A DNA stretch of 64,000 nt from Streptomyces sp. S465 (GCF_026898115.1 NZ_CP114036.1:1302001-1366000), one strand, 5' to 3'; positions 1 to 9,791 are shown, counted from the first letter of the stretch. Notes: a model not told the origin generated them from the sequence alone. Numbers and translations: made by a program.

Positions 1-1373
1 TCGGGGCGGTTGCTGTACCAGTCCAGCAGCCGGATCACCGGCCGGGTCCCCTCGGCGGCGCGCAGTTCGAGCCGGTCGCCGGGGTCCAGGTCGAAGTCCA
101 GCTGCTCCTGGTAGGCGCCGCTGTGGGTGATCTCGATGATGCCCTCGGGGCCGCATCGCCCGCCCCGCCGGTCGTGCCGCCACTGCCGGTACGCGTCCAT
201 GATCCGCTGGTGGGCGCGGCCCGGCCCGACCCGGTAGACGGTCGCGTCCGGGGCGGTCTCGCGGTCGTCCCGGTCGTACTCCCCGCCGCCCATGTCGTCG
301 GCGTACGCGTAGTGGTAGGTGACCCATACGCCGTGGCGCGGTGCCGTGCGCGAGCCGAAGGCGATCCGGCCGAGCTCGGGGTCGACGACCACCTGACCGC
401 GCCCCGCCCGGTAGCGCCAGTCCGTCAGATCGGCCACCACGATGTCCGACGGCGGCACGGGCTCGTCGTGGCCGTCCCGCCGGATGGAAAAGCTCTTACC
501 GGGCCCGTAGTAGTCGAGGAACCGGTCCGCGAGCTGCCTGCGGCGGATGGCGGCGGGCACGTTGTCCATGGTGGCGATGTGGGCGGCCGACGGCTCGGGT
601 TCGGGGCGGGTCACCAGCGGGGTGTCGTTGCCGAGGATGGAGAACGTGTAGAGGTTGCGGGCCCGGTCCACGCAGTACGCGGGCGCGTGCCGCACGTGGT
701 ACGGCTTGAGCCGCCACACGAACAGCCCGACCCCGGCCGGGGTGTGACCGCCCTGCCCGCGCCGGGAGCCCGCGCGCCGTACGTCCACCGAGCGCGCCAC
801 CGTCCCGAACGGCCCGCCCGCCAGGTCCAGCGCCGCCCCGTCCCGCAGATCGGCGAGCCGGCCGCGGGAGAGCCTGCGGAGGTCGGCCGCCGCGCCGCCC
901 GTCCCCCCGTACAGCCTGACCGGCTGGTGGTGTGCGGTGAGCCGGGAGAACTCCACAGCGCGGGCGGGCCATCCGGCCACCGACGCGGAGAGCTCCTCCA
1001 GCAGCGCGAGCGTGCCCTTGCGCCGCCGGTTGGCCACGGTGGCGGCGACGTCGCGGCGCGGTGCCAGCGCCTCGGCCAGCAGCCGTGGCCGGGACGCGTC
1101 CGGCGGCCGGCCGTCGCGCAGTCCGGTGGCCAGGACCCGTTCGTAGCCGGGCAGCGGGCGGTAGCCGACCAGATCGCCCAGGTAGGGCAGCACCCAGGCG
1201 GCGGCGGTCTCCACGAACCAGTCGTCGTAACCGCGCTCGACCCCCTCGCGTACCCGGTCCACCTGTTCGGCGAGTACGGCGAGCAGGGCGCGCAGGGGCT
1301 CGCCCGCCTCCTCGTCCCTGAGGCGGTGCCACTGCGGAAGCAGTTCCGCCAGCCCGTCCGGCTCCCTGCTCAT
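1..1373 (-). CDS. CIS tail/baseplate-periphery protein (partial, cut by window edge)
   Basis: Open frame starting at the ATG at 1373 (MSREPDGLAELLPQWHRLR) and running off the left edge without a stop, so about 457 codons are visible. The first 70 residues (LPQWHRLRDEE, then a helix, then DDWFVETAAAWVLPYLGDLV) resemble the tail protein I / Afp12-type proteins that join the baseplate wedge to peripheral parts of contractile injection systems. A later stretch (YTFSILGNDTPLVTRP) is also typical of CIS clusters. The start overlaps the stop of the upstream baseplate J-like gene by four bases (ATGA), so it belongs to the same operon and is probably translationally coupled. Assignment to a CIS tail protein is by pattern and position; whether it is Afp12- or Afp13-like cannot be settled without the C-terminus. 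Confidence 0.7.
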   Translation of the reverse strand, partial: MSREPDGLAELLPQWHRLRDEEAGEPLRALLAVLAEQVDRVREGVERGYDDWFVETAAAWVLPYLGDLVGYRPLPGYERVLATGLRDGRPPDASRPRLLAEALAPRRDVAATVANRRRKGTLALLEELSASVAGWPARAVEFSRLTAHHQPVRLYGGTGGAAADLRRLSRGRLADLRDGAALDLAGGPFGTVARSVDVRRAGSRRGQGGHTPAGVGLFVWRLKPYHVRHAPAYCVDRARNLYTFSILGNDTPLVTRPEPEPSAAHIATMDNVPAAIRRRQLADRFLDYYGPGKSFSIRRDGHDEPVPPSDIVVADLTDWRYRAGRGQVVVDPELGRIAFGSRTAPRHGVWVTYHYAYADDMGGGEYDRDDRETAPDATVYRVGPGRAHQRIMDAYRQWRHDRRGGRCGPEGIIEITHSGAYQEQLDFDLDPGDRLELRAAEGTRPVIRLLDWYSNRP

Positions 1374-4300
1374 GAGGTGACCTCCGTAAGGATCAGCGTG
1401 TCCGGGACGTCCGGTGAGAACAGCGCGAGCCGCGCCGGGCGGATGCCGCGGAAGACGGACACCGTGCGGCCCCGGGGAAGCCGGCGGGTGTCGGTGATGT
1501 CGGGGTTGAGGCGCAGCAGTTCGGCGAGCGGGATGCCATGGCGCCCGGCGATGTCGGTGAGCGTCTCGCCGTCCGGCGCGGTGACCCGGTAGGTGTCCTC
1601 GGCGTACTCGGCGGACCGGGCGGGAACCACGGCGCTGGGCTCGGTGAGCCGGGCGGCCGCCTCGGCCAGTTGCCGCGGGGTGCTGGAGGCCGGGACACCG
1701 GTGAAGACGTCCACGTCCACGTAGTCCACGCCGGGCACCGAGTGGGCGGTGGCGAGCACCTCGGAGAGCACCGCCGGCTGCCCCAACTCCCGTCCCGGAT
1801 AGCCCAGTTCGCGCAGGAGTGCCTGGCGCAGGCGGGGTTCGACCAGCTCCCAGGAGTGGTCCGGCGCCACTTTCACCCGCGCCACCAGCACCAGCAGCAC
1901 CAGCTCGCGCACCTGCACCCGGACCGGCAGCCGGGCGTCGCCGTAGGCGGCCAGTGCGGAGCGCAGGGCGCGCAGCACCTCCGCGTCCTCGCCGATCGGA
2001 GCGTCGTCCACGCCGGCCACCGTCACATGGAGCACCGTGCGCCGCCCGTCGAAGAGTTCCCGGGCGGCGGCCCGGCCGATGCCGGCGCGGGACCGGGCGA
2101 AGTCCTCGTAGTCCTGGAGGGACACCAGCCGGTCCAGCGCGGAGACCGCGAGCGGGATGGTGCGGCGGGTCATCCCGGGGCCGTCGCCGTCCGCGCCACC
2201 GGTGGCGGGCTGCGGGTTGGTGACGGCGGTGACACCGAGGGGCCGGGTCAGGGCCTGGGTGATGCGGTCCGCGGGGACGTTGGCGGCCGCTCCGGTGCCG
2301 AAGCGGTAGCGGGCCCGGACGTTCTCGTGGCCGCTGGGCAGCCGCGCACCGTGCACCCCGTCGCCGAAGGTCACCGTGGTCCGTCCGTCCCCGGTGGTGC
2401 CGGTGACGTACACGCGCTCCCGCGGGCCGCGGCCGGCCAGGCTGTCCACCCGGTGCCAGAGCAGTCCGTCGACCCGCACCTCCAGGGCGGGGACGGCGCC
2501 CAGTGGGTTGTCGGCGGGGAGCCAGGTCAGCGGCGACTGCCACAGCGTGAAGCTCTGGTGGGCCAGGGCCGGGTCACCGCTGCCGATGGGCTCGTCGCGG
2601 CTCTCGCCGTGGGTGGCGGGCACGACGTTGCCCTGGACGCGGACCGTCTCCCGGCGGTAGCGGTGGGCCAGGTCGGCGGTGAGGGTGAGGGTGGTGTGGA
2701 CGTGGTCGCCGGGGAGTTCCGGGTCGACCCGCTGGTCCACGGCGGCGATCACCGCGAGCTCGGTGCCCCGGACACCGCTCGCCCGGGAGATGTCGGTGCG
2801 CTCACCGGAGACGACGATCCGGCGGCCGGGCCGCAGCCCGTCGTACAGCTCGGCGAGCTCGATCTCATTGCCGTGCACATCCTCGCCCAGCGGCTCGTCC
2901 GCCGGGCGCAGCGGCTCCCCGCCCGCGTGCACGGTGGTGTCGCGGATGGCGGAGAGCACCACGTCGTGTTCGTCGAGCCAGGGGTCGGCGAGCGTCAGCT
3001 GGGTGCCCCGGCCGGTGATGCCGTAGTTGGTGTACGCGGCGGTGCGCACGGCGGTGACGCGGGTGGTGACGAGGGCCAGCTCGCGGTCGCCGGGGATGCC
3101 GTCCGGCTCGCCGGAGCCCTTGCGGGGGCGCTCGATGGCCACCCAGCTGCCGACCGTGATGGAGTCCTGGACCGAATCCAGCGGCAGGACGTAGCGGTTG
3201 GCGGGCTCGGGCACGGTCGCGATGCCGATCTCGACGGCGGCGGGCTCGCTGCCGGAGGTGTACCGCAGCGTCAGTTCGTGGCTTCCGTAGGTGATCTGTT
3301 TCGGTGCTTCGCCCCGGCTCAGCATCCACTGCCGCTGCTCGCCACCGTCCACGACCACGTGCACCCGCCCGTCCTCGGCGGGCCGGGACACGAACAGGGT
3401 GAGCGCGGGCAGACCGGGCAGCAGCGTGGCGGTGACCCCGGGCTCCTGGGAGTCGGTGGGGCGGCTCCTGAGCCAGCCCAGGTCGTGGTCCTGGCCGGTG
3501 CGGGTGGACAGTTGGACCTTTCCCGGGCCGAGGTCGAACTCGGCGCTCTGCGGCAGGTTCTCGGTGCGCTGCCACGACGTCCCGGTCTCGATGTGCTGGA
3601 ACTCCGCCTTCACCGGCACCTTGCCCGCCGTGTCGTAGACGATCCGCACCGCGGTCAGCTCACCTCCGGTCAGCGGCCAGTCGGTCTGCCGGATGACCCG
3701 GCCCCGGTCGTCCTGCACGGGCTTGAGCGGCGCCGTCGCCCCGAAGGGCGCGGCCGTCACCCGCAGGGCGAGCAGCTCGCGCAGGAGCGCGGGCGCGGTG
3801 GCCTTCGACGGTGCGGCGGCGGCCGGGGCGGCCCGGCGCCACGCCGCGTACATCCCGCTCTCCAGCCGCGGATCGAGGGCGGACAGCAGCCCGGCGGCCA
3901 CGTCGGACCCCGGTCCGAAGAGCCGCCGCGGATCGTGCGCCGCCGTGGCGCGGGCACCGGACGGGGGCCGTACCACGCGGGTGCGCAGGGCGGGGAGCAC
4001 GGCGCCGAGCGCGGTCGCGGCCGCGAGGCCGTGCGCGGACTCGGCGGCGGTGGCCGAGAGGGTCTCGGGGGTGGGCCGGTCCTCGGCGAGCTGGGACCTC
4101 GGCCGCACCTCGGCGGGCCCGGCGGCGGCCAGCTCCCCGGCCCGCTCCCCCAGGTCGCCGATCACCGCTTCCAGCCGCTCGAACCAGGCGGCGACCTCCG
4201 CGTACGGGGCGGCCAGCACCTGTGCCTCCGCCAGCCGGTCATGGGGTTCGGCGAGCCGCCGGGCGAGCTGGCCGGGCGTGGTGATCCCGTCCAGATCGCC

Positions 4301-5269
4301 TCGTAGGGGGGCCAGGACCTGCGCGTCGAACTCCTCGATCAGACGGCTGACGGGGCGCGGCGCGGGGTGGTCCGGCACGGGCTCGGCGTCCCCCCGGTCG
4401 TCCGGGTCCTCGTCCGCCTCCGGGTCGGTGATCCACCGGCGTACCTCGTCCACCAGCTCCTCCAGGGAGGGCGGGGCGGACCGCGGCAGTCCGATCGCCG
4501 TCACGTCCTCCTCGCGGTCGACGGTCACCCGCGCGACCGGCACCAGCATCCGGCCGCCGCTCCCGGACTCCGGTGTCCCGTCGAAGACGAAGAGCAGCTT
4601 GTCGCCGGCGGTCAGCCCGAGCGCGGTCCCGGACACCAGCAGTTCCGACCGGCGCTCCAGGTCGCCGGGGCCGATCAGGGCCGGGCGACGGCGGCGCACC
4701 GCCAGTTCGTTCCAGGCCCAGCGAGCCGTCAGGTCCTCACTGGTCTGATAAGTCCGCGGCTCCTCGTCGGAGGCCGCCGGGACGCTGTGGCTGATGGCCC
4801 CGCGCGGAATCGTCACCACGACGTCCTCGGCGCGCGGGTCCCGGTCCAGGGTGTAGGCGAGGTGGGTGTCGGCGGCCACGCCCGGCCGTGGCACATGCCC
4901 GACCAGCCGTCCCAGGAGGGTGAGTGAGCGGTGGTCGTGCGCGGTGCGCAGATAGCCCTCGTCGGCGATCCGCTCGGAGTGGAAGGTGAGCAGGTCGGCC
5001 AGGACCGCCCAGGCGTCCAGCAGCCCGATGGCCGGGTCGTCCGGGGTGCGTACGGTCAGGCCGCGCAGCGCGGGGTAGGCGGGCGAGGCGAGCCGGTCGA
5101 GCATGGCGGCCAGGAAGGAGCCGTACTCGCCGACGCGGTAGTCCAGGGCGGTGCGGCCGGGCGGGTTGTGCGGGACGCCGGGCGCCGCCCGGCGCTCGTC
5201 GTGGCCGCCGCAGCCGCAGCCGCGGCCGCGGGTGGTGGGGCGGTCGGGGTGGTCGGGGTGGTCGCTCAT
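1370..5269 (-). CDS. Putative baseplate assembly protein (baseplate J-like) with C-terminal LysM-like domain
   Basis: Predicted 1299-aa wedge protein of the injection-system baseplate. An N-terminal segment (LLDAWAVLADLLTFHSERIA, about residues 75-95) and a C-terminal segment (LDRLVSLQDYEDFARSRAGI, about residue 1040) are hallmarks of the large 'putative baseplate assembly protein' / baseplate J family. At about residues 1220-1270 there is a LysM-like fold (GETLTDIAGRHGIPLAELLRLNP), an unusual C-terminal addition that could bind peptidoglycan or another baseplate part. The ATG at 5269 is preferred over an upstream in-frame codon at 5332 because it overlaps the upstream stop as ATGA and opens with MSDHPDHPD, as do other genes here. 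A second J-like protein lies directly upstream, as in Afp11/Afp12-type pairs. Confidence 0.85.
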   Translation of the reverse strand: MSDHPDHPDRPTTRGRGCGCGGHDERRAAPGVPHNPPGRTALDYRVGEYGSFLAAMLDRLASPAYPALRGLTVRTPDDPAIGLLDAWAVLADLLTFHSERIADEGYLRTAHDHRSLTLLGRLVGHVPRPGVAADTHLAYTLDRDPRAEDVVVTIPRGAISHSVPAASDEEPRTYQTSEDLTARWAWNELAVRRRRPALIGPGDLERRSELLVSGTALGLTAGDKLLFVFDGTPESGSGGRMLVPVARVTVDREEDVTAIGLPRSAPPSLEELVDEVRRWITDPEADEDPDDRGDAEPVPDHPAPRPVSRLIEEFDAQVLAPLRGDLDGITTPGQLARRLAEPHDRLAEAQVLAAPYAEVAAWFERLEAVIGDLGERAGELAAAGPAEVRPRSQLAEDRPTPETLSATAAESAHGLAAATALGAVLPALRTRVVRPPSGARATAAHDPRRLFGPGSDVAAGLLSALDPRLESGMYAAWRRAAPAAAAPSKATAPALLRELLALRVTAAPFGATAPLKPVQDDRGRVIRQTDWPLTGGELTAVRIVYDTAGKVPVKAEFQHIETGTSWQRTENLPQSAEFDLGPGKVQLSTRTGQDHDLGWLRSRPTDSQEPGVTATLLPGLPALTLFVSRPAEDGRVHVVVDGGEQRQWMLSRGEAPKQITYGSHELTLRYTSGSEPAAVEIGIATVPEPANRYVLPLDSVQDSITVGSWVAIERPRKGSGEPDGIPGDRELALVTTRVTAVRTAAYTNYGITGRGTQLTLADPWLDEHDVVLSAIRDTTVHAGGEPLRPADEPLGEDVHGNEIELAELYDGLRPGRRIVVSGERTDISRASGVRGTELAVIAAVDQRVDPELPGDHVHTTLTLTADLAHRYRRETVRVQGNVVPATHGESRDEPIGSGDPALAHQSFTLWQSPLTWLPADNPLGAVPALEVRVDGLLWHRVDSLAGRGPRERVYVTGTTGDGRTTVTFGDGVHGARLPSGHENVRARYRFGTGAAANVPADRITQALTRPLGVTAVTNPQPATGGADGDGPGMTRRTIPLAVSALDRLVSLQDYEDFARSRAGIGRAAARELFDGRRTVLHVTVAGVDDAPIGEDAEVLRALRSALAAYGDARLPVRVQVRELVLLVLVARVKVAPDHSWELVEPRLRQALLRELGYPGRELGQPAVLSEVLATAHSVPGVDYVDVDVFTGVPASSTPRQLAEAAARLTEPSAVVPARSAEYAEDTYRVTAPDGETLTDIAGRHGIPLAELLRLNPDITDTRRLPRGRTVSVFRGIRPARLALFSPDVPDTLILTEVTS

Positions 5270-8200
5270 CGGGCCCCCTTCAGCTCGATGACCAGGCGGC
5301 CGTTCTCGGGCCGGTCGGGGTCGTTGTCGCATTGGGCGATCTCCAGGGGGCCGATGCGCAGGATGCCCTCCTCCAGCGCCTCGCCGTGTGTCGTCTCGTA
5401 CGAGGTGCCGTCATCGGGCTCCTTCGGCCCCTCCAGCCCCTCGTGCCACAGCCGTCGCAACCGGGTGACCTCGACGCCCAGCACCCCCGGCACCGCCGCG
5501 GCGACGGCCACCAGCCGGCTGAGCCGCACCGGTTCGCCGAAGGTCAGCGCGTCGGGGTGGAAGAAGCCGAGCCGCCCGCCGGGCAGCCGGTGGCGGCCCA
5601 GCACCCGGTACAGCTCGGCGAGGATCTGCCCGTGCTGGTGTCCGGGCGCGGCGCACACCGCGATCGCGATGTCCAGCGGCACGGCGCGGGCCGGACCGAC
5701 CACCAGGTCGTGTCCGATGCGGCGGTAGCCCTCCAGGGCGTGCGCGACCGAGCCGAGGAGGGCGGGGGACGGTGCCCCGGTCCCGTACGCGTCGACCGCG
5801 ACATGGGCCTCCCGCACGCTGCCGGTCCAGCGGATCTCCGCCGCCGCGCGCCGGACGCCGGGCAGCTGGGCCGCGAGCGCCGCATAGTCCTCGGCGGTGA
5901 CGGCCCGCTGCCGGGTGCGCCTGAGGTCCAGCGGGGCGAGCCGGCGGACCTGCTCGACCGGTTCCGGTTCGGTGCCGCCGACGGCGGGGAGCGGATTGCG
6001 CACCCCGGCCACGGGCATCGGCCGCCCGGAACCGGCGGCGTCCGGGTCCCGGCACAGCACGAGGTGGTTGATGGCCTCCGCCCCCACGTTGCCCGCCGTC
6101 CCGCCGCCCACCCGGTAGTGGGCCGCCAGGCGCGCCCCCGGCTCGGGCCTGGCGCCGTGCCGTCCGTCGCCGAAGCGCAGCGTGAGCCGCCCGTCGTCCG
6201 CCGGCTCCCCGACGAAGTGCCGGTCGCGGGGGCGGGAGTCGAGCAGATCGCGGCGCGGTGTCCAGGTGTCGTCCCCGTCGGTGAGGCGTACGGCGGGGAG
6301 CGCGGCCCGTGGGTCCTGGACGAGCGCGGCGGCCGGCCCGTGCAGCACCGGGTCCTCGGGGCGCAGTCCGGCCGCGTACGCCCGGCCCCAACTGTGCGCG
6401 ATCTCCCAGGCGATGCGCTCGTCCAGGACGGTGCCCGACCGGGCCCTGGCGGTCAGGACGTCAAGGCGCCGCAGCTTGGCGTGGAGCAGCCGGTCGGAGC
6501 GGTGCAGCAGCTCGCGCAGGGCGCGCACGGGATGGCGGGCGAGTTCGAGGCGCTCCGGGACGCGCGGCCCGAACAGGACGGTGAGCTCGGCGATCTCCCC
6601 GTCGGAGAGCCCGTCGCGGTCGCGGGCAGCGCGCCACAGCTCCGTCAGCCGCCGCCGCACCCGGTCCGGGACGGCGGCCAGGCGCTCGGCCTGTCCGGCG
6701 GCGATGTGGCGGGGGTCGGGGAAGGGCACGGCCTGGGTGACGGGCGCGTGGTGCAGTACGGGCCGGAAGCGCGGCACGATGCCCGGGTAGACGGACTGGG
6801 CGAGCAGTGTCCGCAGCGCCTCGGCCTGGGCGTACGCGGTGCCGGGCACCACCTTCTCGCGCCGCTGCCCGGCCGGCTCCAGCCCGATCCCGGCCCGGCC
6901 GGTCGCCTCCGGGCCGACCGTGGTGAACAGCCGCCGTACCTCGTCGGCGGTCAGCGGACGTCCGTGGCGGGTGGTGTCCAGCAGGGCGCCGATGAGCCGC
7001 GCGGGCGCGTTCCCGGTGTCCTTCTCGAAGCAGCCGAACGCGGGGGGCGCGCAGGAGCCGACGACGGCCGGGACGGGCGGCACGGCGTGGACCTCCGGTG
7101 TGCCGCGGCAGAAGGTCAGCGAGCGGCCGTGGTCGACGAGCACCACATTGCCGCGCGCCACGCTCACGTCTTCGACGGGCGCGCAGTCCGTACCGCCCCT
7201 GGTGGCCAGGCACAGCGGGAAGGCGAGCGCGTCGTCCGAGGCCCAGGTGACCTCCAGTACGGGCTGTTCGGCCAGCCGGTCGACGGCGGGGGTGACGGAG
7301 GTGAGGCGCACGGCCTGCCGGTGGGACGGGTCCGCGTCGCCGGACGTACCGGAGCGCGGCCCCAGCACCTCCTCGAAGAGCAGCAGATCGCCGGGGCGCA
7401 GCTCGAGGGCGCGGGTCCGGCACTCCTCGTCGGTCCACTCGTCGCGCAACGTCGCGGACGTGGCGCCGCTCGGCAGCGAGCGCACCTCGCCGCCCCAGGT
7501 CCACAGGCGGACGCGGTTGTGTTCCGGCCGCAGCCGTAAGGGTTCATCGGGGACGACGGGCTCGAACACCTCCACCGATCCGCGTTCGTCGAGCGCGGCC
7601 AGCTCCCGGTCGTCCAGCACGGCCCCGAGGTCCGGCCGGTCCAGCGGGCCGAGGTGGCGGACGTCGACGGCGGCGAAGCGGTACTCCCCGGGGCGCAGGG
7701 TCAGTGGCGCGGCCGTCTCCACGGTGACGAAGGCGCGCGCGTTGCAGCCCTCGTGCATCGGATAGTCGATGAGCCGCACATGGCGGCGTACGGACACCCG
7801 GCGGCGGGCGGTGTCGAGGTACGCCTCGGTGGCCACCGCGTCCTGCTGGTAGCTGATCTGGTCGGCGGTGTGGGCGAGCAGTTCGACCAGGGTGGTGCCC
7901 AGATCGGCGGCGTTGCGCTCGATCCAGTCGGGGGTGGTGAGGCGGAGCCGGTCCAGGACGACCTGGCGGAGGGTGTCGTAGTCGCGGGCGGTGTAGTCGA
8001 TGACGGGGGCGGGCGCGGGGCGGACGGTGGGCGGGCGGCCGGGCTCACCGGTCGTGTGGTCGAAGGGGGTCGGGCAGTCGGGCCGGAAGGTGAACTCGGC
8101 GGAGAAGTACCGCTGGTCGAAGCCGGGGAAGGGCTCGGTGCCGGGCCGCCCGTAGGGGTCGGTGCCGACGATGGAGAGCCGGTAGGCGGAGGTGTCCCCG

Positions 8201-8469
8201 GCGCGGTCCACGGTGACGTACAGCTTGTCGTCGAGCTCGGGGTCCTCCTCTCGCTCGACGGAGATCTCCAGGACCTCGATACCGGTGATCCGGCGGCCGC
8301 CGTCGACGCGTACGTTCTCCGGGCACAGGCCGTGCGGGGCCTTGCCGAGGAAGGTGACGGTGAGGGTGGTGCCCTGCCGGGTGCTGTCGCCGGCCTCGAC
8401 GGCGTCGATGCCATGGAGGTGGGCGGCCCTGACGCGGCTGCGCCGCGACGCGGTGGCCGGGTCGCTCAT
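5266..8469 (-). CDS. Baseplate J-like wedge protein of the CIS
   Basis: Predicted 1067-aa protein. An N-terminal beta-rich portion (residues 1-130) precedes a conserved helical segment around residue 150 (VIDYTARDYDTLRQVVLDRL, then TTLVELLAHTADQISYQQDAV) that is characteristic of baseplate J-like proteins of contractile tails (Afp11 family). The C-terminal part contains VTAEDYAALAAQLPGVRRAAAE, the usual motif after the wedge core. In related machines this protein forms the wedge that links the gp25-like protein to the hub and triggers sheath contraction. The ATG at 8469 is chosen because it overlaps the gp25 gene stop (ATGA); the open frame continues upstream but only as shadow. Function is inferred from family and position. 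Confidence 0.88.
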   Translation of the reverse strand: MSDPATASRRSRVRAAHLHGIDAVEAGDSTRQGTTLTVTFLGKAPHGLCPENVRVDGGRRITGIEVLEISVEREEDPELDDKLYVTVDRAGDTSAYRLSIVGTDPYGRPGTEPFPGFDQRYFSAEFTFRPDCPTPFDHTTGEPGRPPTVRPAPAPVIDYTARDYDTLRQVVLDRLRLTTPDWIERNAADLGTTLVELLAHTADQISYQQDAVATEAYLDTARRRVSVRRHVRLIDYPMHEGCNARAFVTVETAAPLTLRPGEYRFAAVDVRHLGPLDRPDLGAVLDDRELAALDERGSVEVFEPVVPDEPLRLRPEHNRVRLWTWGGEVRSLPSGATSATLRDEWTDEECRTRALELRPGDLLLFEEVLGPRSGTSGDADPSHRQAVRLTSVTPAVDRLAEQPVLEVTWASDDALAFPLCLATRGGTDCAPVEDVSVARGNVVLVDHGRSLTFCRGTPEVHAVPPVPAVVGSCAPPAFGCFEKDTGNAPARLIGALLDTTRHGRPLTADEVRRLFTTVGPEATGRAGIGLEPAGQRREKVVPGTAYAQAEALRTLLAQSVYPGIVPRFRPVLHHAPVTQAVPFPDPRHIAAGQAERLAAVPDRVRRRLTELWRAARDRDGLSDGEIAELTVLFGPRVPERLELARHPVRALRELLHRSDRLLHAKLRRLDVLTARARSGTVLDERIAWEIAHSWGRAYAAGLRPEDPVLHGPAAALVQDPRAALPAVRLTDGDDTWTPRRDLLDSRPRDRHFVGEPADDGRLTLRFGDGRHGARPEPGARLAAHYRVGGGTAGNVGAEAINHLVLCRDPDAAGSGRPMPVAGVRNPLPAVGGTEPEPVEQVRRLAPLDLRRTRQRAVTAEDYAALAAQLPGVRRAAAEIRWTGSVREAHVAVDAYGTGAPSPALLGSVAHALEGYRRIGHDLVVGPARAVPLDIAIAVCAAPGHQHGQILAELYRVLGRHRLPGGRLGFFHPDALTFGEPVRLSRLVAVAAAVPGVLGVEVTRLRRLWHEGLEGPKEPDDGTSYETTHGEALEEGILRIGPLEIAQCDNDPDRPENGRLVIELKGAR

Positions 8470-8849
8470 GCGGCGCCCCTCCCCTCGAACACCTCGTCGC
8501 GCAGGCCGGCGGTGGAGCGCACCACGTACCGCAGATGGACGCGTACGACGTTCTCCTCGCTCACCACGTCCAGGGACGCCACCTCGATCAGCTCGCCGAG
8601 CCAGCGCTGCAACGACGCCTGGACGGACAGTTCGACGGCGGAGGCCAGCTCGGGGCTGGTGGGCGTGAAGACGAGGTCGAGGAGCCCGCACCCGAAGTCG
8701 GGCCGCATGACGCGTTCGCCGGGACTGGTGAAGAGCACCTGCTCGATCAGATCGCGTACGTGGTCGTCGTGGTCGGCGTGCGCGGTCCGCCCGCGCCGGT
8801 CGATCCGGAACGGGAAGGCGATGTCGGTCCGCACGGTGCGCGTCCTCAT
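8466..8849 (-). CDS. gp25-like baseplate wedge protein
   Basis: 127-aa protein with the gp25/GPW lysozyme-like fold signature: DIAFPFRIDRRGRT near the N-terminus, then IEQVLFTSPGERVMRPDFGC (residues about 35-55), followed by ELIEVASLDVV. In contractile tails this protein initiates sheath assembly at the baseplate and couples the wedge to the first sheath ring. Length is normal for the family (about 120-140 aa). The ATG at 8849 overlaps the PAAR gene stop (ATGA), and the stop overlaps the next wedge gene, so three consecutive genes are coupled. Confidence 0.92.
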   Translation of the reverse strand: MRTRTVRTDIAFPFRIDRRGRTAHADHDDHVRDLIEQVLFTSPGERVMRPDFGCGLLDLVFTPTSPELASAVELSVQASLQRWLGELIEVASLDVVSEENVVRVHLRYVVRSTAGLRDEVFEGRGAA

Positions 8850-9193
8850 CCGCACCTCACCCCCTGCCGCGCGGTGGGGACGACGGGTGGCCCCTGCGGC
8901 ACGAGCCCCGCGCTGAAGCACTGTGCCGAGGAGGTGTCGAGCAGTACGGGCACGCCGTCGATCAGCACCCCGTCGCGGTCCGGAGTCCACCGGACGGTGG
9001 TGCACGGCGACGGGACGCGGTCGACGGTGTGCGGGCAGCCGACGACCGTGAAGGTGTCGTCGGCGGTCGGCACGGGCTGCCCGTCGAGCCGTACTCCGGA
9101 CGCCGACGGCGCGGATACCGGCCGTACGCGTCCGCCGTGCGGGCAACTGATCACGGCGGTGTGGCTGACGAGATTCCCGGAATTCCCGGACAC
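8846..9193 (-). CDS. PAAR-like spike-tip protein
   Basis: 115-aa protein that starts at a GTG at 9193. It contains Pro-Ala-Ala-Arg-like short beta repeats with conserved CPHGG, VVGCPHT and SPCTTVRW motifs; the Cys and His residues are those expected to coordinate a metal at the tip of the needle. It is the likely cap that sharpens the gp5-like spike (Afp10 position). Position between the gp5-like spike gene and the gp25 gene is the usual CIS order. The start is less certain because the best ribosome-binding match (GGAGGG) lies about 11 bases upstream. Confidence 0.82.
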   Translation of the reverse strand: MSGNSGNLVSHTAVISCPHGGRVRPVSAPSASGVRLDGQPVPTADDTFTVVGCPHTVDRVPSPCTTVRWTPDRDGVLIDGVPVLLDTSSAQCFSAGLVPQGPPVVPTARQGVRCG

Positions 9194-9233
9194 GTCCCTG
9201 GTCCCTCCCCGTTCGCTGCTGTTTCTCGGTCGG

Positions 9234-9767
9234 CTATCGCTTTTTGGGCACGGTCAGCCGGCCCTCGTTGAGATCGACCTGAGTTCCGACCAGGGAAACG
9301 GACGCCCCCTGGCCGTTGTCGATATGCACCCCGGTCGCGTCGATCTTTATGGACGCACCGCCGGGCGCCTCCAGCAGAATGCCCTCGGCCGGAATGTCGG
9401 ACATCACGATCTTGTGCTTTCCCGGCGTCTGGATCACCACGGGGTGGGACGTCGCCGGATCGCCGCGCGCGTCCTCCGGCAGCTGGTCCCTGACGCCGAA
9501 CCAGCACCCCGTCCAGATGGGAAAGCTCGGGTCCCCCTGCTCGAACTCCACCCACACACCCGCCCCGACGGACGGCACGACGTAACTCCCGGCGGGCCGC
9601 TGCTGGTCCCCGGTGAAGGGAAAGCAGGGCATGGCCCAGGTGGACGGCTCGTCGCCGAGGACATCGGGCACCTCGACGGTGATCCGGCCGATTCCGAGCG
9701 GGTCCTGGTTGTCCCGCACCCGGCCCCGGAATTTGCCGAGGAAGCGCTGGTTGGGCGTTGCCGCCAT
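9234..9767 (-). CDS. gp5-like baseplate spike protein (VgrG C-half, OB fold and beta-helix)
   Basis: 177-aa protein. Residues about 10-100 form an OB fold typical of phage baseplate assembly protein V / gp5 (GKFRGRVRDNQDPLGIGRI, then VPSVGAGVWVEFEQGDPSFP). The rest (HKIVMSDIPAEGILLEAPG, IKIDATGVHI) is a short beta-helix of hydrophobic-polar repeats that forms the spike shaft. Together with the preceding gpD-like gene it reproduces a VgrG split in two. It acts at the centre of the baseplate under the tube. ATG at 9767, with an AGGAGCCTCC-type site on the coding strand just upstream. Confidence 0.9.
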   Translation of the reverse strand: MAATPNQRFLGKFRGRVRDNQDPLGIGRITVEVPDVLGDEPSTWAMPCFPFTGDQQRPAGSYVVPSVGAGVWVEFEQGDPSFPIWTGCWFGVRDQLPEDARGDPATSHPVVIQTPGKHKIVMSDIPAEGILLEAPGGASIKIDATGVHIDNGQGASVSLVGTQVDLNEGRLTVPKKR

Positions 9768-9791
9768 GGAGGCTCCTGATCCTTGTGCGGC

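Noticed and set aside
496..1332. Minus-strand frame of 278 codons beside the partial tail gene
   Set aside because: Arg/Gly/Ala-rich and out of frame with the tail protein, which reads continuously across the region.
1538..4306. Long plus-strand frame of 922 codons opposite the baseplate J gene
   Set aside because: Antisense shadow of a well-supported gene; composition is Gly/Arg/Val-rich with no domain.
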